Of a DNA stretch of 64,000 nt, positions 46,049 to 55,387 are shown in pieces. This DNA comes from Caballeronia sordidicola (GTDB lineage Bacteria > Pseudomonadota > Gammaproteobacteria > Burkholderiales > Burkholderiaceae). Made by a program: the position numbers and the translations under genes. Each line of letters begins with the position of its first letter. Position 1 is the first letter of the stretch. The notes below the pieces were generated by a model that was given only the letters and a program-made list of their open reading frames with translations, was not told the DNA's origin and ran no database searches. The stretch covers positions 1 to 64,000 of the forward strand of contig NZ_MTHB01000096.1 of the NCBI RefSeq assembly GCF_002220365.1, read 5' to 3'.

Positions 46049-46960
46049 CTATGCACTTACCGCCGACCGCAAGAAATCAACAAATGCACGCACTTTCGCC
46101 GATAGGTGACGATTCTGTGGATAGAGGATGGAGAACGGTCGGGAGCGCCCGGCATAGTTCTGAAGGACCTCCACGAGATCGCCCCGCTTCAAAGCTTCGG
46201 CCGCCGCGAAACGATAGGTCTGGTAAAGGCCGCCTCCCGCATTGAGCCAAGCGACGCACCCTAGGGCATCGTTGAGCACCCGCATTCGGCTCTTTATCGG
46301 TTGTTCAATCTCTGCCCCTTTTTCATCAGTGAACAACCATTGCATGGGTCGCCCGGTATTCGGGGACACATATTGAATACAGTTATGCTCTTCAAGGTCA
46401 TTGAGCGATAGCGGCGTGCCTTTTTTCAGTAAGTAATCCGATGTACTGAACACTCCTAAAGACGCATCCTCCAGCTTGTATGCCACCAGTCGCGAATCAC
46501 GCTGAATGCCCAATCGAATGGCAAGGTCAAACCCCTCTTCAACAAAATCAATGATCTTGTCCGAGATACTTAGCTCGATTTCGATCTGTGGATAGGCCTC
46601 GGTGAACCTGGGCATCAAAGGCAGCAAGCGATACGTTCCGTAAGCAGCACTAACGCTGATGCGCAGCAGCCCACTTGGCACCGTCTGTGCACCGGTTATC
46701 GCGCGCTCGGCCTCGGCGATCTGATCGAGCGCTATCTGGCACTCCTTCCAATAAAGCTCCCCTTCATTTGTGACCTTGACGCTGCGCGTTGTCCGCGAAA
46801 AGAGGCGCACACCAAGACGCTGTTCGAGCCGACTGATCGATCGACTGATTGCCGCCGGGGTTACGCCAAAAACCTCGGCCGCGCCCGTGAAACTTTCCAA
46901 CTCTGCGGCTTTACAAAATTGCTCGATGTTGCCGAGCTGAATCGAGTCAACGGTGGCCAT
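46049..46960 (-). CDS. LysR-family regulator
   Basis: The start at 46960 (MATVDSIQLGNIEQFCKAAE) gives the standard winged helix (FTGAAEVFGVTPAAISRSIS, then RLGVRLFSRTTRSVKV) and a CrgA-like effector domain (LLRISVSAAYGTYRLLPLMP). It is divergent from the glutathione transferase gene with 166 bases between, the common arrangement for a LysR regulator and its target. Confidence 0.9.
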   Translation of the reverse strand: MATVDSIQLGNIEQFCKAAELESFTGAAEVFGVTPAAISRSISRLEQRLGVRLFSRTTRSVKVTNEGELYWKECQIALDQIAEAERAITGAQTVPSGLLRISVSAAYGTYRLLPLMPRFTEAYPQIEIELSISDKIIDFVEEGFDLAIRLGIQRDSRLVAYKLEDASLGVFSTSDYLLKKGTPLSLNDLEEHNCIQYVSPNTGRPMQWLFTDEKGAEIEQPIKSRMRVLNDALGCVAWLNAGGGLYQTYRFAAAEALKRGDLVEVLQNYAGRSRPFSILYPQNRHLSAKVRAFVDFLRSAVSA

Positions 46961-47126
46961 GACTTGTTCCAAAATGTAATAGATTAATTGATTTTTACCC
47001 CATTTATCTCCGCATAACAAGCTAATAAAGTACGTTCACTGCCTGTGCAGATGACGAAACACAAGCAAAGCCAGGCGCCAGACTGAAATAGCCGCCATCT
47101 TCGACGCACTCTAAGGAACGACTGAA

Positions 47127-47825
47127 ATGACCACCAAACTGCACGTCTTCACCTCGCCCTCGGCATTCCCCAACCCGCAGCGCCTGCGTCTGTTCATGCA
47201 TGAAAAGGGTATTGCCGATCAGTTCGAGGAGCAGATCTACGATATGACGCCGGTGGGCGAGCAACGGCAATGGCAGCACCTGAAAATGAACCCGTGGGGC
47301 GAAACGCCGACGCTGCGACTGGCCGATGGCAGCTTTATTTCCGAAACAGCCGCCGTCGTCCGCTACCTCGACCAAACCTTCCCCGGACGAAAGATCATGG
47401 GAGAGAATGCGCTGGAACAGGGTCTCGACAATATGTGGGATAACCGCATCTGGGTGCATATCCTCTATCGCATCGTCACAGCGTTCCATGTTCTGCACAC
47501 CGGGCTCGGGATGAAGCTGGAACTGACGAAGAATGAAGCCTGGGGCGAACATTGCCGAAAAGAGGCACTGGCGCATGCGGCGCTGGTCAACCAGCATCTG
47601 GCTGACGGCCGTGAATGGCTGCTCGGTGGGAGTGAACCGACCTTCTCGGACATCACGCTGGCGACAGCGATTGCGTTTTCGAAGTTCCCGGTCAACGTTA
47701 CACCGCTCGACGAGCGCTTCGAGCATCTTGATGCCTACTGGAAGCGCTGGCAGCTTCGCCCCACCTTCCAGGCAGCCTACGCCGACCGCAATAGCGGCGT
47801 GCCGGAGCTGGATAATCGGGCATAA
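47127..47825 (+). CDS. Glutathione S-transferase family protein
   Basis: The N-terminal thioredoxin fold is KLHVFTSPSAFPNPQRLRLF, WGETPTLRLADGSFISETAA (the glutathione gamma-Glu site SETAA), then RYLDQTFPG. The C-terminal helical domain includes WLLGGSEPTFSDITLATAI, the usual N-capping box. Length 232. The first residue after the beta strand is Ser, suggesting a Ser- or Cys-type enzyme, unresolved. Probably regulated by the divergent LysR protein. Confidence 0.9.
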   Translation: MTTKLHVFTSPSAFPNPQRLRLFMHEKGIADQFEEQIYDMTPVGEQRQWQHLKMNPWGETPTLRLADGSFISETAAVVRYLDQTFPGRKIMGENALEQGLDNMWDNRIWVHILYRIVTAFHVLHTGLGMKLELTKNEAWGEHCRKEALAHAALVNQHLADGREWLLGGSEPTFSDITLATAIAFSKFPVNVTPLDERFEHLDAYWKRWQLRPTFQAAYADRNSGVPELDNRA

Positions 47826-48030
47826 GGCAATGATTCGCACATCGCGCGAGGCCCGAGAAAGGAGGCCGCGCGAGCCGGCGACGCCGTGTCTCAGCGCTTA
47901 GGGCTATGCCCAATAGCTTGGGCATTTGCCGGCGATGGGATCGTTGTAGATTTCAGACAGCACGGAGTCGATTTAGTCCCCGTGTCAGTGGACATCCAAC
48001 TCGTCCAACTCTGCACCATAGGAGGTTATT

Positions 48031-48408
48031 ATGCCGTTTGCTCGTATCGATTTACTTAAAGGGAAATCCCCTGAGTATCGCGCCACTGTGGCCGACGTCG
48101 TGTACCAGGGAATTATCGATGTTTTGAAGGCGCCGGATGGCGACCGCTTCATAGTTATCGGCGAGCATTCTCCCGATAATTTAATTTACGATCCCCACTT
48201 TCTCGGCTGGAATCGATCGCCTGACTTCATCTTGATCCAAGTGACCAGCACTGTCGGAAATAATAAAGATTCAAAGCTCGCCTTCTTCCGATACATAGCC
48301 GACGAACTGAAGAGCAAGCTATCCGTGCGCCCCGATGACATCATGATCAACTTGGTCTTCGTAGACCGCTCGGATTGGTCATTTGGCAATGGCGACCCGT
48401 GGAATTAA
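48031..48408 (+). CDS. Tautomerase-family protein
   Basis: The ATG at 48031 has TAGGAGG ahead. The protein starts MPFARIDLLKGKSPEYRATV, so Pro2 would be the N-terminal catalytic proline after Met removal, as in the 4-oxalocrotonate tautomerase superfamily. The length of 125 residues fits the longer, fused-monomer-like members (SDDIMINLVFVDRSDWSFG-type C-terminus reads PDDIMINLVFVDRSDWSFG). It follows the GST by about 200 bases and may share its regulation. Substrate unknown. Confidence 0.85.
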   Translation: MPFARIDLLKGKSPEYRATVADVVYQGIIDVLKAPDGDRFIVIGEHSPDNLIYDPHFLGWNRSPDFILIQVTSTVGNNKDSKLAFFRYIADELKSKLSVRPDDIMINLVFVDRSDWSFGNGDPWN

Positions 48409-48484
48409 CGGGTCATAGCCCGACACGATTCGACGGAGACTTTCGCAGCCTTTTTTGGGCGGCATGACGCCCTCACTTACGGCG

Positions 48485-48512
48485 ACCCGGGCGGCTTGGC
48501 CGCCCGGGTTTT
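48485..48512 (+). terminator. Probable terminator after the tautomerase gene
   Basis: A perfect 11-bp stem ACCCGGGCGGC / GCCGCCCGGGT with a TTG loop, followed by TTT. It lies 76 bases after the tautomerase stop. Confidence 0.7.
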
Positions 48513-49875
48513 GATGAACACGGTAGCCCTTCGTATCTCGGCAATGGCGACGACGACCGGACTTTCGGTCTGGGTGAGGCACGGTTCGTAAGCGGTAGGC
48601 TGCGGACGTAGCCTTCGACAAACAGTAAGCGATCGCATATTGGGCGACGACCGCGCCGCGGCGTGCAGACATGGACGCCCGAAGAAGCTGGAACCCAACC
48701 GTTCACCTCTCGCTGACTCCAACGGCGTAAGGGGGGCGGGTACGCATCGGTGATTGGCAGCATCGGCGGCGGATGGGACGTCATTCACGACCGCCGTGGG
48801 TCGAACGGCGGGAATGCGGGGTTTAAGCGCCTGTCCGAAGTCGATGCTCGCATGACGGTAATGGCCTAACCGCTGTTCCTAAGGCGCCGGCTTGCATGAC
48901 CGAACTACTCCCAGCTGCCCTTGAATGCCCGACCGCGCGACAGGCGGAAGTGGGACGGGAGTGTGAGTTCGCTGATGCAGGAAGCTGCCCTTCGGCCGCT
49001 CGATACCGTCACTGTCAGCTATCCGCCGCATTGCTGACGTAGAACCCGGCTCGCCCCAACGACAATGGCCGACGAACTGGGTCAGCCTCGCCCGTGATGT
49101 CGTGTCGGCGGGCAGCGTGTGGACTGCGATCCGTTACGTGATGCTGCCGCCGGGCTGGCGCGCGGACGGTTCCGGCGAAACAACCGAGGCACTGCGTCAG
49201 CAAAATCTGGACGCGCGTCGCACGGTTCAAGTGGGTACGCAGGGACGGTGACGGAATTTCCCGTTACGGCTCGAGTTCGTACCTGCGGTATTGCGTGAAC
49301 ACACCACGATAAGTTGCGCGGCCACCGCTTTTCTGCGAGGACTCGGCCGTTCGCGACTGCCGGTGATCGACCCACTGCCGTCATTCGCGCCGCCGTGAGA
49401 GCAACGGGGTTTCCGGGGTCCAGTGGACATTCGCTCGTGCGGGTCGACTGCCGCTTACGGGAGGACTTTCCGAACACTGTTAGGCGGACCATAGAAAAAA
49501 AATCGAACTCGACCCGAGAACACTGCGTTAATGCGCACGGCTTTACCACATCTTTCGTCTGTCGGATATTCGCGTTCGACGCGTGGCAGGTTTTGAGTCG
49601 CCCTGTGGCGAGGCATCTCGTTGTGCTCTGGGCACAACTTCGGGGAAACGTGCACCGACGCGGGTCCGTTAGCAGGGGATTATTGCGGGCTCATCAAAGC
49701 GCGCCGCATCTCGTCGTTTGGCCGGAACTTACGGTTTCGACAAAACTGGTCACGCTGCCCGGCGATTCACGCCAAATGCATCGCGCATCGGGACACCCGA
49801 GTTTTCTCGGCCCGGAAGTCGCTCTACCTGCCTCGTCTTCTGGCATTTGTGCCGGCGAACATGAGGAGAGTAGAG
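48513..49875. other. Long gene-free interval
   Basis: About 1.36 kb in which no reading frame on either strand carries a recognisable domain, although GC richness leaves several frames open. It looks like decayed or intergenic repeat-type DNA. The right part holds the promoter region of the nitrile hydratase operon and an inverted repeat at 49620. Confidence 0.5.
49620..49638. repeat. Inverted repeat GTTGTGC-N5-GCACAAC
   Basis: A perfect 7-bp dyad about 240 bases before the cobW start, the kind of size an activator dimer would bind. No bound protein is implied. Confidence 0.45.
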
Positions 49876-50844
49876 ATGCGACTGAACAAAATTCCGACCA
49901 CAGTGGTCACCGGCTTTCTCGGTGCCGGCAAGACTACGCTGGTCAATCATCTTCTCGAACATGCGCGACCGGCACGCGTGGGCATTGTCGTCAACGAATT
50001 CGGCGAAGTCGGCATCGACGGCGACCTGATCGTCGCCGATGAAGACGCGCTGGTGGAGATCAATAACGGCTGCGTATGCTGTACCGTCCGTAAAGACCTT
50101 GTTAAGAGCGTGTCTGAACTACTGGCACGCGCGGGCGAACCGCTAGAGCGGCTGGTCGTTGAAACCTCGGGGCTGGCCGACCCAGCTCCCGTACTGCAGA
50201 CATTTCTTGCCGACCCGGATGTGCGGGAACGCGTTGAGCTGGAGTCGGTGGTCGCCGTTGTGGACGCGCATCATTTCCATGAGCAACTCCACGATGAGAT
50301 TGCCCGTGAGCAGGTCGTGTTCGCGGACCACATCATCATCAACAAGATGGATCTCGTTAGTGCTGAGGAGGTGACGGGGCTCATCGCACGTATCCGCACG
50401 CTCAATCCCACCGCAGCGATCGACATTGCGCGTCACGGCGCGGTTGACGTTAAAGCAGTCTTCGGCATCAGGCACTTCTCGCTGGATACGTTGCTCTCGG
50501 TCGAGCCCGATCTTCTCGACGAAGACGCGCATGACCATGAACACGACAACTCCATTGCGTCGCATTCGTTCATCATTCCGCGGCCATTGGACGCCATGCG
50601 CTTTAATCGCTGGGCCAATCAGCTTGTGCAAACCCACGGGCAACAACTCCTGCGCATGAAGGGCGTCCTGAACCTGCACGAAGAGCGTCGCCGCCTGCAT
50701 TTCCATAGTGTTCATATGTTGCTCGACTCGAGCTTCGGAAAAGCGTGGGCGCAAGATGAACCGCGCGACGGCAAGTTCGTGATGATTGGGCGCGATCTCG
50801 ACATGCCGGCCATGCGCGAGGGCCTGCTCGGTTGCATGACCTGA
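49876..50844 (+). CDS. CobW/P47K-family metal-chaperone GTPase
   Basis: The ATG 49876 has AGGAGA about 7 bases ahead. The G3E GTPase has Walker A GFLGAGKTTL (13-22), the metal-binding CxCC in NNGCVCCTVR (Cys66, 68, 69), VETSGLADPAPV and NKMDLV. A short HDHEHD stretch precedes the CobW C-terminal domain. Length 322. Relatives include P47K, the activator of iron nitrile hydratases, and cobalt or zinc chaperones. As first gene of a cobalt-type nitrile hydratase operon it is best read as a cobalt insertion factor, an inference from context. Confidence 0.9.
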   Translation: MRLNKIPTTVVTGFLGAGKTTLVNHLLEHARPARVGIVVNEFGEVGIDGDLIVADEDALVEINNGCVCCTVRKDLVKSVSELLARAGEPLERLVVETSGLADPAPVLQTFLADPDVRERVELESVVAVVDAHHFHEQLHDEIAREQVVFADHIIINKMDLVSAEEVTGLIARIRTLNPTAAIDIARHGAVDVKAVFGIRHFSLDTLLSVEPDLLDEDAHDHEHDNSIASHSFIIPRPLDAMRFNRWANQLVQTHGQQLLRMKGVLNLHEERRRLHFHSVHMLLDSSFGKAWAQDEPRDGKFVMIGRDLDMPAMREGLLGCMT

Positions 50845-50890
50845 GTGCCCCATCTTTCTCCCCCCTTTTACCCACCTCAGGAGTACGAAG

Positions 50891-51394
50891 ATGAAAAAGT
50901 CAGAAGCCTACACCGTCAGCATTGGTGTGCTCGCAGTGGTCGATACATGGCTCACCGCGACCGTCTTTCCCGTGCCCGTGTGGGTCACGTTTATCGCCTG
51001 GGCGTCGTTCTTCGTGTTAGGCGCGGGGCGCGCCGGTTTCGTCAAAAGCGTGGCGTCGAATCTGGCCGGCGCCGTGATCAGCTCGCTCACCCTGCTAGGC
51101 ATCGCAACAACCAGCGGCAGCGCACTAGCGGTTGCGGTTCTGGTCGGTATCGGCAGTGCTGCGATGGTACAGGCGTCGAAGATCAAGCTGCTGGATGTGC
51201 TGCCCGCCATCGTCTGGGGCTTCGCCTCGACGGTGGGAACAACGGTGGCGACAGGTAAGCCCATCACTACATGGGGGCTGAGCAATCCTGGCCTCGTTGC
51301 CGCCGCAGCGCTCGTGACGGGTGCCGCATTCGGGTTCGTGTCAGAAGTGCTGGGCGACGCGCTTGCATTCAAGCGTGAGCACAAACTCGGATAA
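50891..51394 (+). CDS. DUF1097 membrane protein
   Basis: The 167 residues have about five hydrophobic helices, several rich in small residues (NLAGAVISSLTLLGIATTSG; AVAVLVGIGSAAMVQASKI; LVAAAALVTGAAFGFVSEV). AGGAG lies ahead of ATG 50891. The family has no established function. Between the CobW GTPase and the nitrile hydratase beta gene it could be a channel or carrier for nitrile, amide or metal. Spacing of 46 and 49 bases supports one transcript. Confidence 0.75.
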   Translation: MKKSEAYTVSIGVLAVVDTWLTATVFPVPVWVTFIAWASFFVLGAGRAGFVKSVASNLAGAVISSLTLLGIATTSGSALAVAVLVGIGSAAMVQASKIKLLDVLPAIVWGFASTVGTTVATGKPITTWGLSNPGLVAAAALVTGAAFGFVSEVLGDALAFKREHKLG

Positions 51395-51443
51395 GGCATA
51401 CGCCGCCTGGCTTCCAATAATCGCTAACTTTCTGGAGTAAGCC

Positions 51444-52187
51444 GTGAAACTACAGCACCACCTCGGGGGCGTCGAGAATCTGGGCCCCGTCAGTGTCGAA
51501 ACGCGTGTCTTTGTGGAGCCGTGGGAGCGTCGTATCTTTGGCATTCACACAGCGATGATGGCCGAGAGCAATCACCTCGGCGATGCATTACCGGCTTACC
51601 CAATCAAGGAACTGCCGACTGCTTTCAAAAGCACGTGGACATGGGCGTCTTTGCGCACCGGCGCTGAAGACATGCAGCCCTTCGAGTACTTCAAGTACCG
51701 CTACTACGAGAAATGGCTGATGGGCATCTCGCAGTTCTTCGTGGATCAGGGGTACATCACCGCCGATGAGCTGGCCGAACGCGCTTCACTGTATCGGGCA
51801 GATCCCCAGGCTCCTATGCCCGATAGCCTCAGTGCTCCGATCAAGGAGCAGATCGATGCGTATCTCGAGAAAGGAGATTCCGGTTATCGCGAACGGCGTA
51901 CCAAGGCGCGCTTCTCGAACGGACAAACAATACGGGTCGCCGATCCTGAAGCGGTCGATCACACCCGTCTGCCGGGCTATCTGCGCTGCAAGACCGGCAA
52001 GGTGGTGGAGGTCTATCCCGGTACGTTCTCGTACTTCGTTTCAACCGGTGTAGACGGAATCGGTGAGCCGATGGTGGTGTACCGGGTCGCATTCGACGCC
52101 GCCGACATCTGGGGCGAGGGCAAGAGCGAGCGCCACACCACGATCTACGCAGACCTGTACGAAGCCTATCTTCAGGCCAGCCTCTAA
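51444..52187 (+). CDS. nthB: Nitrile hydratase beta subunit
   Basis: This is the structural partner of the alpha subunit in the hydration of nitriles to amides. The N-terminal MKLQHHLGGVENLGPVSVE is diagnostic, as are WERRIFGIHTAM, the FEYFKYRYYEKWL helix and the SH3-like C-terminal domain (GYLRCKTGKVVEVYPGTFSY, VYRVAFDAADIWGEG). The beta-alpha gene order matches cobalt-type clusters of Rhodococcus. Length 247. Confidence 0.95.
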   Translation: MKLQHHLGGVENLGPVSVETRVFVEPWERRIFGIHTAMMAESNHLGDALPAYPIKELPTAFKSTWTWASLRTGAEDMQPFEYFKYRYYEKWLMGISQFFVDQGYITADELAERASLYRADPQAPMPDSLSAPIKEQIDAYLEKGDSGYRERRTKARFSNGQTIRVADPEAVDHTRLPGYLRCKTGKVVEVYPGTFSYFVSTGVDGIGEPMVVYRVAFDAADIWGEGKSERHTTIYADLYEAYLQASL

Positions 52188-52208
52188 CCAGCGCAAGAAG
52201 GAATCGTC

Positions 52209-52835
52209 ATGACTCAACTGTTTCAGTATGAAGATGACCGCGAGGTTTCGAGCGCGGCTAAAGTGCGCGCACTCGAAGCATTGTTGATCGAAAAAGGTGT
52301 GATCGGCAGTGACTCGGTCGATGCAGTGCTGCAGCATTTCGAAACCGTCGCTGGTCCGTTCAACGGCGCAAAGATTGTCGCCCGGGCATGGGTAGACCCG
52401 GCGTTCAAGCAGCGCCTGGTTGAGGATACGCCGAAGGCAATCGCCGAGCTGGACCTGTCAGCCGGCATGGCCGGTGCGGAGGGAGAGCATATGGCAGCCG
52501 TTGCAAACGGGGACGGCGTACACAACCTGATCATCTGCACGTTGTGCTCATGCTATCCGTGGCCGGTGCTTGGCTTGCCGCCTTACTGGTACAAGGATCC
52601 GGTATTTCGAGCACGTGGTGTGCGCGAGCCGAGAGCGGTGCTACGCGAATTTGGCGTCGAGGTACCGGCGGAAACCGCGGTCAAGGTGTGGGATAGCAGT
52701 GCGCAGATCCGCTGGTTCGTTGTGCCTGAACGTCCCGCGAACACCGACCGCCTGAGCGAGCAGGAACTGGCTGCGCTTGTGACGCCTGAGTCGATGATGG
52801 GTGTCGCGCTGGTCGCGTCTCCCGCTGCCGCGTAA
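52209..52835 (+). CDS. nthA: Nitrile hydratase alpha subunit, cobalt type
   Basis: This is the catalytic metal-binding subunit, 208 residues. The metal motif is ICTLCSCYPWPVLGLPPYWY, with Cys110, Cys113, Ser114 and Cys115. Thr111 (CTLCSC) marks the cobalt class; iron enzymes have Ser at that place. Two of these Cys become oxidised in active enzymes. VEVPAETAVKVWDSSAQIRW and PERPAN in the C-terminal part are conserved. It starts 21 bases after the beta gene and 8 before the accessory gene. Confidence 0.96.
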   Translation: MTQLFQYEDDREVSSAAKVRALEALLIEKGVIGSDSVDAVLQHFETVAGPFNGAKIVARAWVDPAFKQRLVEDTPKAIAELDLSAGMAGAEGEHMAAVANGDGVHNLIICTLCSCYPWPVLGLPPYWYKDPVFRARGVREPRAVLREFGVEVPAETAVKVWDSSAQIRWFVVPERPANTDRLSEQELAALVTPESMMGVALVASPAAA

Positions 52836-52843
52836 GGTCAACC

Positions 52844-53227
52844 ATGTTTACGCGCTTCGAAGAATATGCGGCAGCGTCGATGCTCGGCGCCGATGATTCT
52901 CCGCCCCGGCTGGACGGCAAGCTGTTCTTTTCCAATCGCTGGGAAAGAGATGTGTTCGGCCTAGCGCTGTCGCTTTCAAAAGCAGGTTACTTCGAGTGGG
53001 AAGACTTTCGCCAATGCCTGATTACGGCAATCGCGCGCTGGGAATCCGCGCCGTGCGAAGGTCAGCCGCGCTGGGATTACTACGAGCGTTTTCTCGAGGC
53101 ACTGCTGGATGTGGTCGGGTCGAGGGGCGTCCTTTCGCGTGACGAGCTCGCGCACGTAATGGTCGCCAGACGCCCAGCCACAGCGACGCACACGGCCGCC
53201 AGACCTCTGCACTCGAAAAACCATTGA
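52844..53227 (+). CDS. Nitrile hydratase accessory protein
   Basis: This 127-residue protein resembles the N-terminal part of the beta subunit (LFFSNRWERDVFGLALSLSK, YFEWEDFRQCLITAIARWE, YYERFLEALLDVV). It matches the P14K/NhlE-type activators that carry cobalt into the alpha subunit by self-subunit swapping. It follows the alpha gene by 8 bases. The poorly conserved His-containing tail (HTAARPLHSKNH) may help bind metal. Confidence 0.88.
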   Translation: MFTRFEEYAAASMLGADDSPPRLDGKLFFSNRWERDVFGLALSLSKAGYFEWEDFRQCLITAIARWESAPCEGQPRWDYYERFLEALLDVVGSRGVLSRDELAHVMVARRPATATHTAARPLHSKNH

Positions 53228-53258
53228 ACTTGAGTCTTGATCAAACCAGGAGAAGGGC

Positions 53259-54308
53259 ATGGAAACGCTTAACGCCGTGATGACGTGCTTCAAATCACCT
53301 GCACGTCAGAAGATTGGCGCGATGTATGTCGCGCTTGCACTCATCAACGTTCTTGCATGGGCATGGGCTTGGATCGTATTGAGGGCTTCACCGTCGCTGA
53401 TCGGTACCGCCTTTATCGCCTACAGTTTCGGCTTGCGCCACGCAATGGACGCAGACCATATCGCCGCTATCGACAACGTGACGCGCAAATTGATGAACGA
53501 CGGAAAACGCCCCGTGACGGTCGGCTTTTTCTTCGCGTTTGGCCATTCGCTGACCGTGGTAGTCGGCGCGGTTGCGGTTGCGTTTACAACCAAAGCTCTG
53601 GCACATCATTTTGATTCATTCAAAGAGACGGGTGAGGTGCTCGGCACCGTTGTATCTGCGGCTTTTCTGATCATGATCGGCGCCATGAATATCGTGCTGC
53701 TGTCAGGTCTGTTCCGCGCGTTCGGACGCATGCGTCGCGGCCAGCGTCATGACGGCGACCTTCGCATGACGCACTTCGAAGGCAATCTGCTGGCGCGTCT
53801 GTTCAAGCCGCTCTTTCGTCTTGTCGGTTCGAGCTGGCTGATGCTGCCGCTGGGTATCCTGTTCGGGCTCGGCTTCGAAACGGCCACCGAAATGGCATTG
53901 TTCGGCACTTCGGCCGCACAGGCTTCGGCCGGCTTCTCGATCTGGACTATCCTGGTGTTTCCATGTCTGTTCGCAGCCGGCATGGTAACCATCGACACCA
54001 CCGACGGCATCCTGATGCTGGGCGCCTATGGCTGGGCATTCGTCAAGCCCATGCGCAAGCTTTACTACAATCTGACGATTACACTGATTTCCACGGTCGT
54101 TGCGCTGATGATCGGCAGCATCGAGGCGCTTGGACTGCTGGGCGACCGGTTGAGCCTGACCGGACCGTTCTGGCAGGCCATTGGTCGTCTCAACGACAAT
54201 TTCGGCTTGCTAGGATACGGCATTGTCGCGGTGTTCGTGATCGGCTGGCTGGCGTCTGCGCTGCTTTATAAAATGAAGGGGTACGATCGTGAAACCGCCT
54301 CGGCCTGA
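53259..54308 (+). CDS. Cobalt/nickel permease, NhlF-like
   Basis: This NiCoT-family transporter has 349 residues. The signature helix is RHAMDADHIAAIDNVTRK (His61, Asp64, His67 region), with FFAFGHSLTVVVGAVAVAF, LGFETATEMALFGTSAA and FAAGMVTIDTTDGILMLGAY. It imports Co(II) or Ni(II) with high affinity. Directly after nitrile hydratase it is most likely a cobalt supplier (as NhlF in Rhodococcus), but nickel for the urease encoded 40 kb away cannot be excluded. Confidence 0.93.
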   Translation: METLNAVMTCFKSPARQKIGAMYVALALINVLAWAWAWIVLRASPSLIGTAFIAYSFGLRHAMDADHIAAIDNVTRKLMNDGKRPVTVGFFFAFGHSLTVVVGAVAVAFTTKALAHHFDSFKETGEVLGTVVSAAFLIMIGAMNIVLLSGLFRAFGRMRRGQRHDGDLRMTHFEGNLLARLFKPLFRLVGSSWLMLPLGILFGLGFETATEMALFGTSAAQASAGFSIWTILVFPCLFAAGMVTIDTTDGILMLGAYGWAFVKPMRKLYYNLTITLISTVVALMIGSIEALGLLGDRLSLTGPFWQAIGRLNDNFGLLGYGIVAVFVIGWLASALLYKMKGYDRETASA

Positions 54309-54370
54309 TCCGGGCGCAAACCAGCCGCAATAATGCCGTTGGATCTCCGTGAGCTTGACGACCTGAGTGC

Positions 54371-55387
54371 GTGAACTCGATGAAGCAGATCAAAATAGGC
54401 ATGATTGTCTTTCCAGGCTTCCAGTTGCTGGATGTTGCCGGGCCTAAAGACGCGTTTGCAGAAGTCAAGGTATTGAGCGGCGGCGAATGCCAATATGAAA
54501 TGCTCACCGTGGGCACTACGCGCGGCAGTGTGCAGTCCTCAAGTGGGCTGACTGTCGTACCGGATCGTACGATCTTCGACCTGTGCCCGCACTTCGATAC
54601 TGTGCTGGTGCCCGGCGGCCTGGGCATTTTCGAAACCTTTGACGACCCGGCTCTCAGTGATTGGCTCAAGGAACAATTCAAACATGCCCGGCGCGTGTCC
54701 GCCATTTGCAACGGCCTGTTCGCGCTCGGATCTGCGGGATTGCTGAACGAGCGCACGGTGACCACGCACTGGATGGATGTGCCGCGTCTGGCTGCCACGT
54801 TTCCGCGCGCACGGATCGAGCCGGATCACATCTACGTGAAGGACGGCAGCATCTACACCACGGCGGGCGTGACGGCAGGGATCGATCTTTCCTTGGTGAT
54901 GATCGAGGAAGATTTTGGCAGGAAAATGGCGCTGGACGTCGCCAAGTATCTGATCGTGTATCTGCGAAGAGCAGGTGGACAATCGCAGTTCAGCCCGTTG
55001 CTCGAATCGCAGGCCGCGCCTGATTCGCAAATGTTGGCGATCCAGCAATATATGCTGGACCACCTTGCCGCCGAGCACACGCTCGCTTCGTTGGCGGAGC
55101 GGGCGCATATGAGCCCGCGCAACATGACGCGTCTGTTCACGAAGGAATGCGGCCTGAGTCCGACTGCATTCCTGAACAACGCGCGTATCGATGCCGCAAG
55201 GCGTTATCTGGAAAGCACGGATCTTCCGCTGCGCCACATTGCCCGACAGTGCGGGTTCGATGGTACGGACGCACTGCGACGCACGTTCCAACGGCGACTG
55301 AAAATTAATCCGGCTGACTATCGCAGCCGCTTCCGTTCGGCCGATTCGCCAGATCGTACGCAGGACGTTGTCGCCGAGGCGCGGTAG
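54371..55387 (+). CDS. GlxA-type AraC-family regulator
   Basis: An N-terminal DJ-1/PfpI-like domain (IGMIVFPGFQLLDVAGPKDA; VSAICNGLFALGSAGLLNER, with Cys) is joined to a C-terminal AraC double helix-turn-helix (LAERAHMSPRNMTRLFTKEC; LRHIARQCGFDGTDALRRTF). The start is either GTG 54371 or ATG 54380, neither with a strong ribosome site. It is the last gene of the nitrile hydratase cluster and the probable regulator; the ligand may be a nitrile or amide. Confidence 0.9.
   Translation: MNSMKQIKIGMIVFPGFQLLDVAGPKDAFAEVKVLSGGECQYEMLTVGTTRGSVQSSSGLTVVPDRTIFDLCPHFDTVLVPGGLGIFETFDDPALSDWLKEQFKHARRVSAICNGLFALGSAGLLNERTVTTHWMDVPRLAATFPRARIEPDHIYVKDGSIYTTAGVTAGIDLSLVMIEEDFGRKMALDVAKYLIVYLRRAGGQSQFSPLLESQAAPDSQMLAIQQYMLDHLAAEHTLASLAERAHMSPRNMTRLFTKECGLSPTAFLNNARIDAARRYLESTDLPLRHIARQCGFDGTDALRRTFQRRLKINPADYRSRFRSADSPDRTQDVVAEAR

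Noticed and set aside
48477..48788. Overlapping short frames after the tautomerase gene
   Set aside because: Low-complexity Arg/Pro/Ser composition, several frames open at once, no ribosome sites of note and no domain.
49314..49875. In-frame upstream extension of the CobW gene
   Set aside because: CobW homology begins at 49876 next to a good ribosome site; the upstream codons are not conserved-looking.
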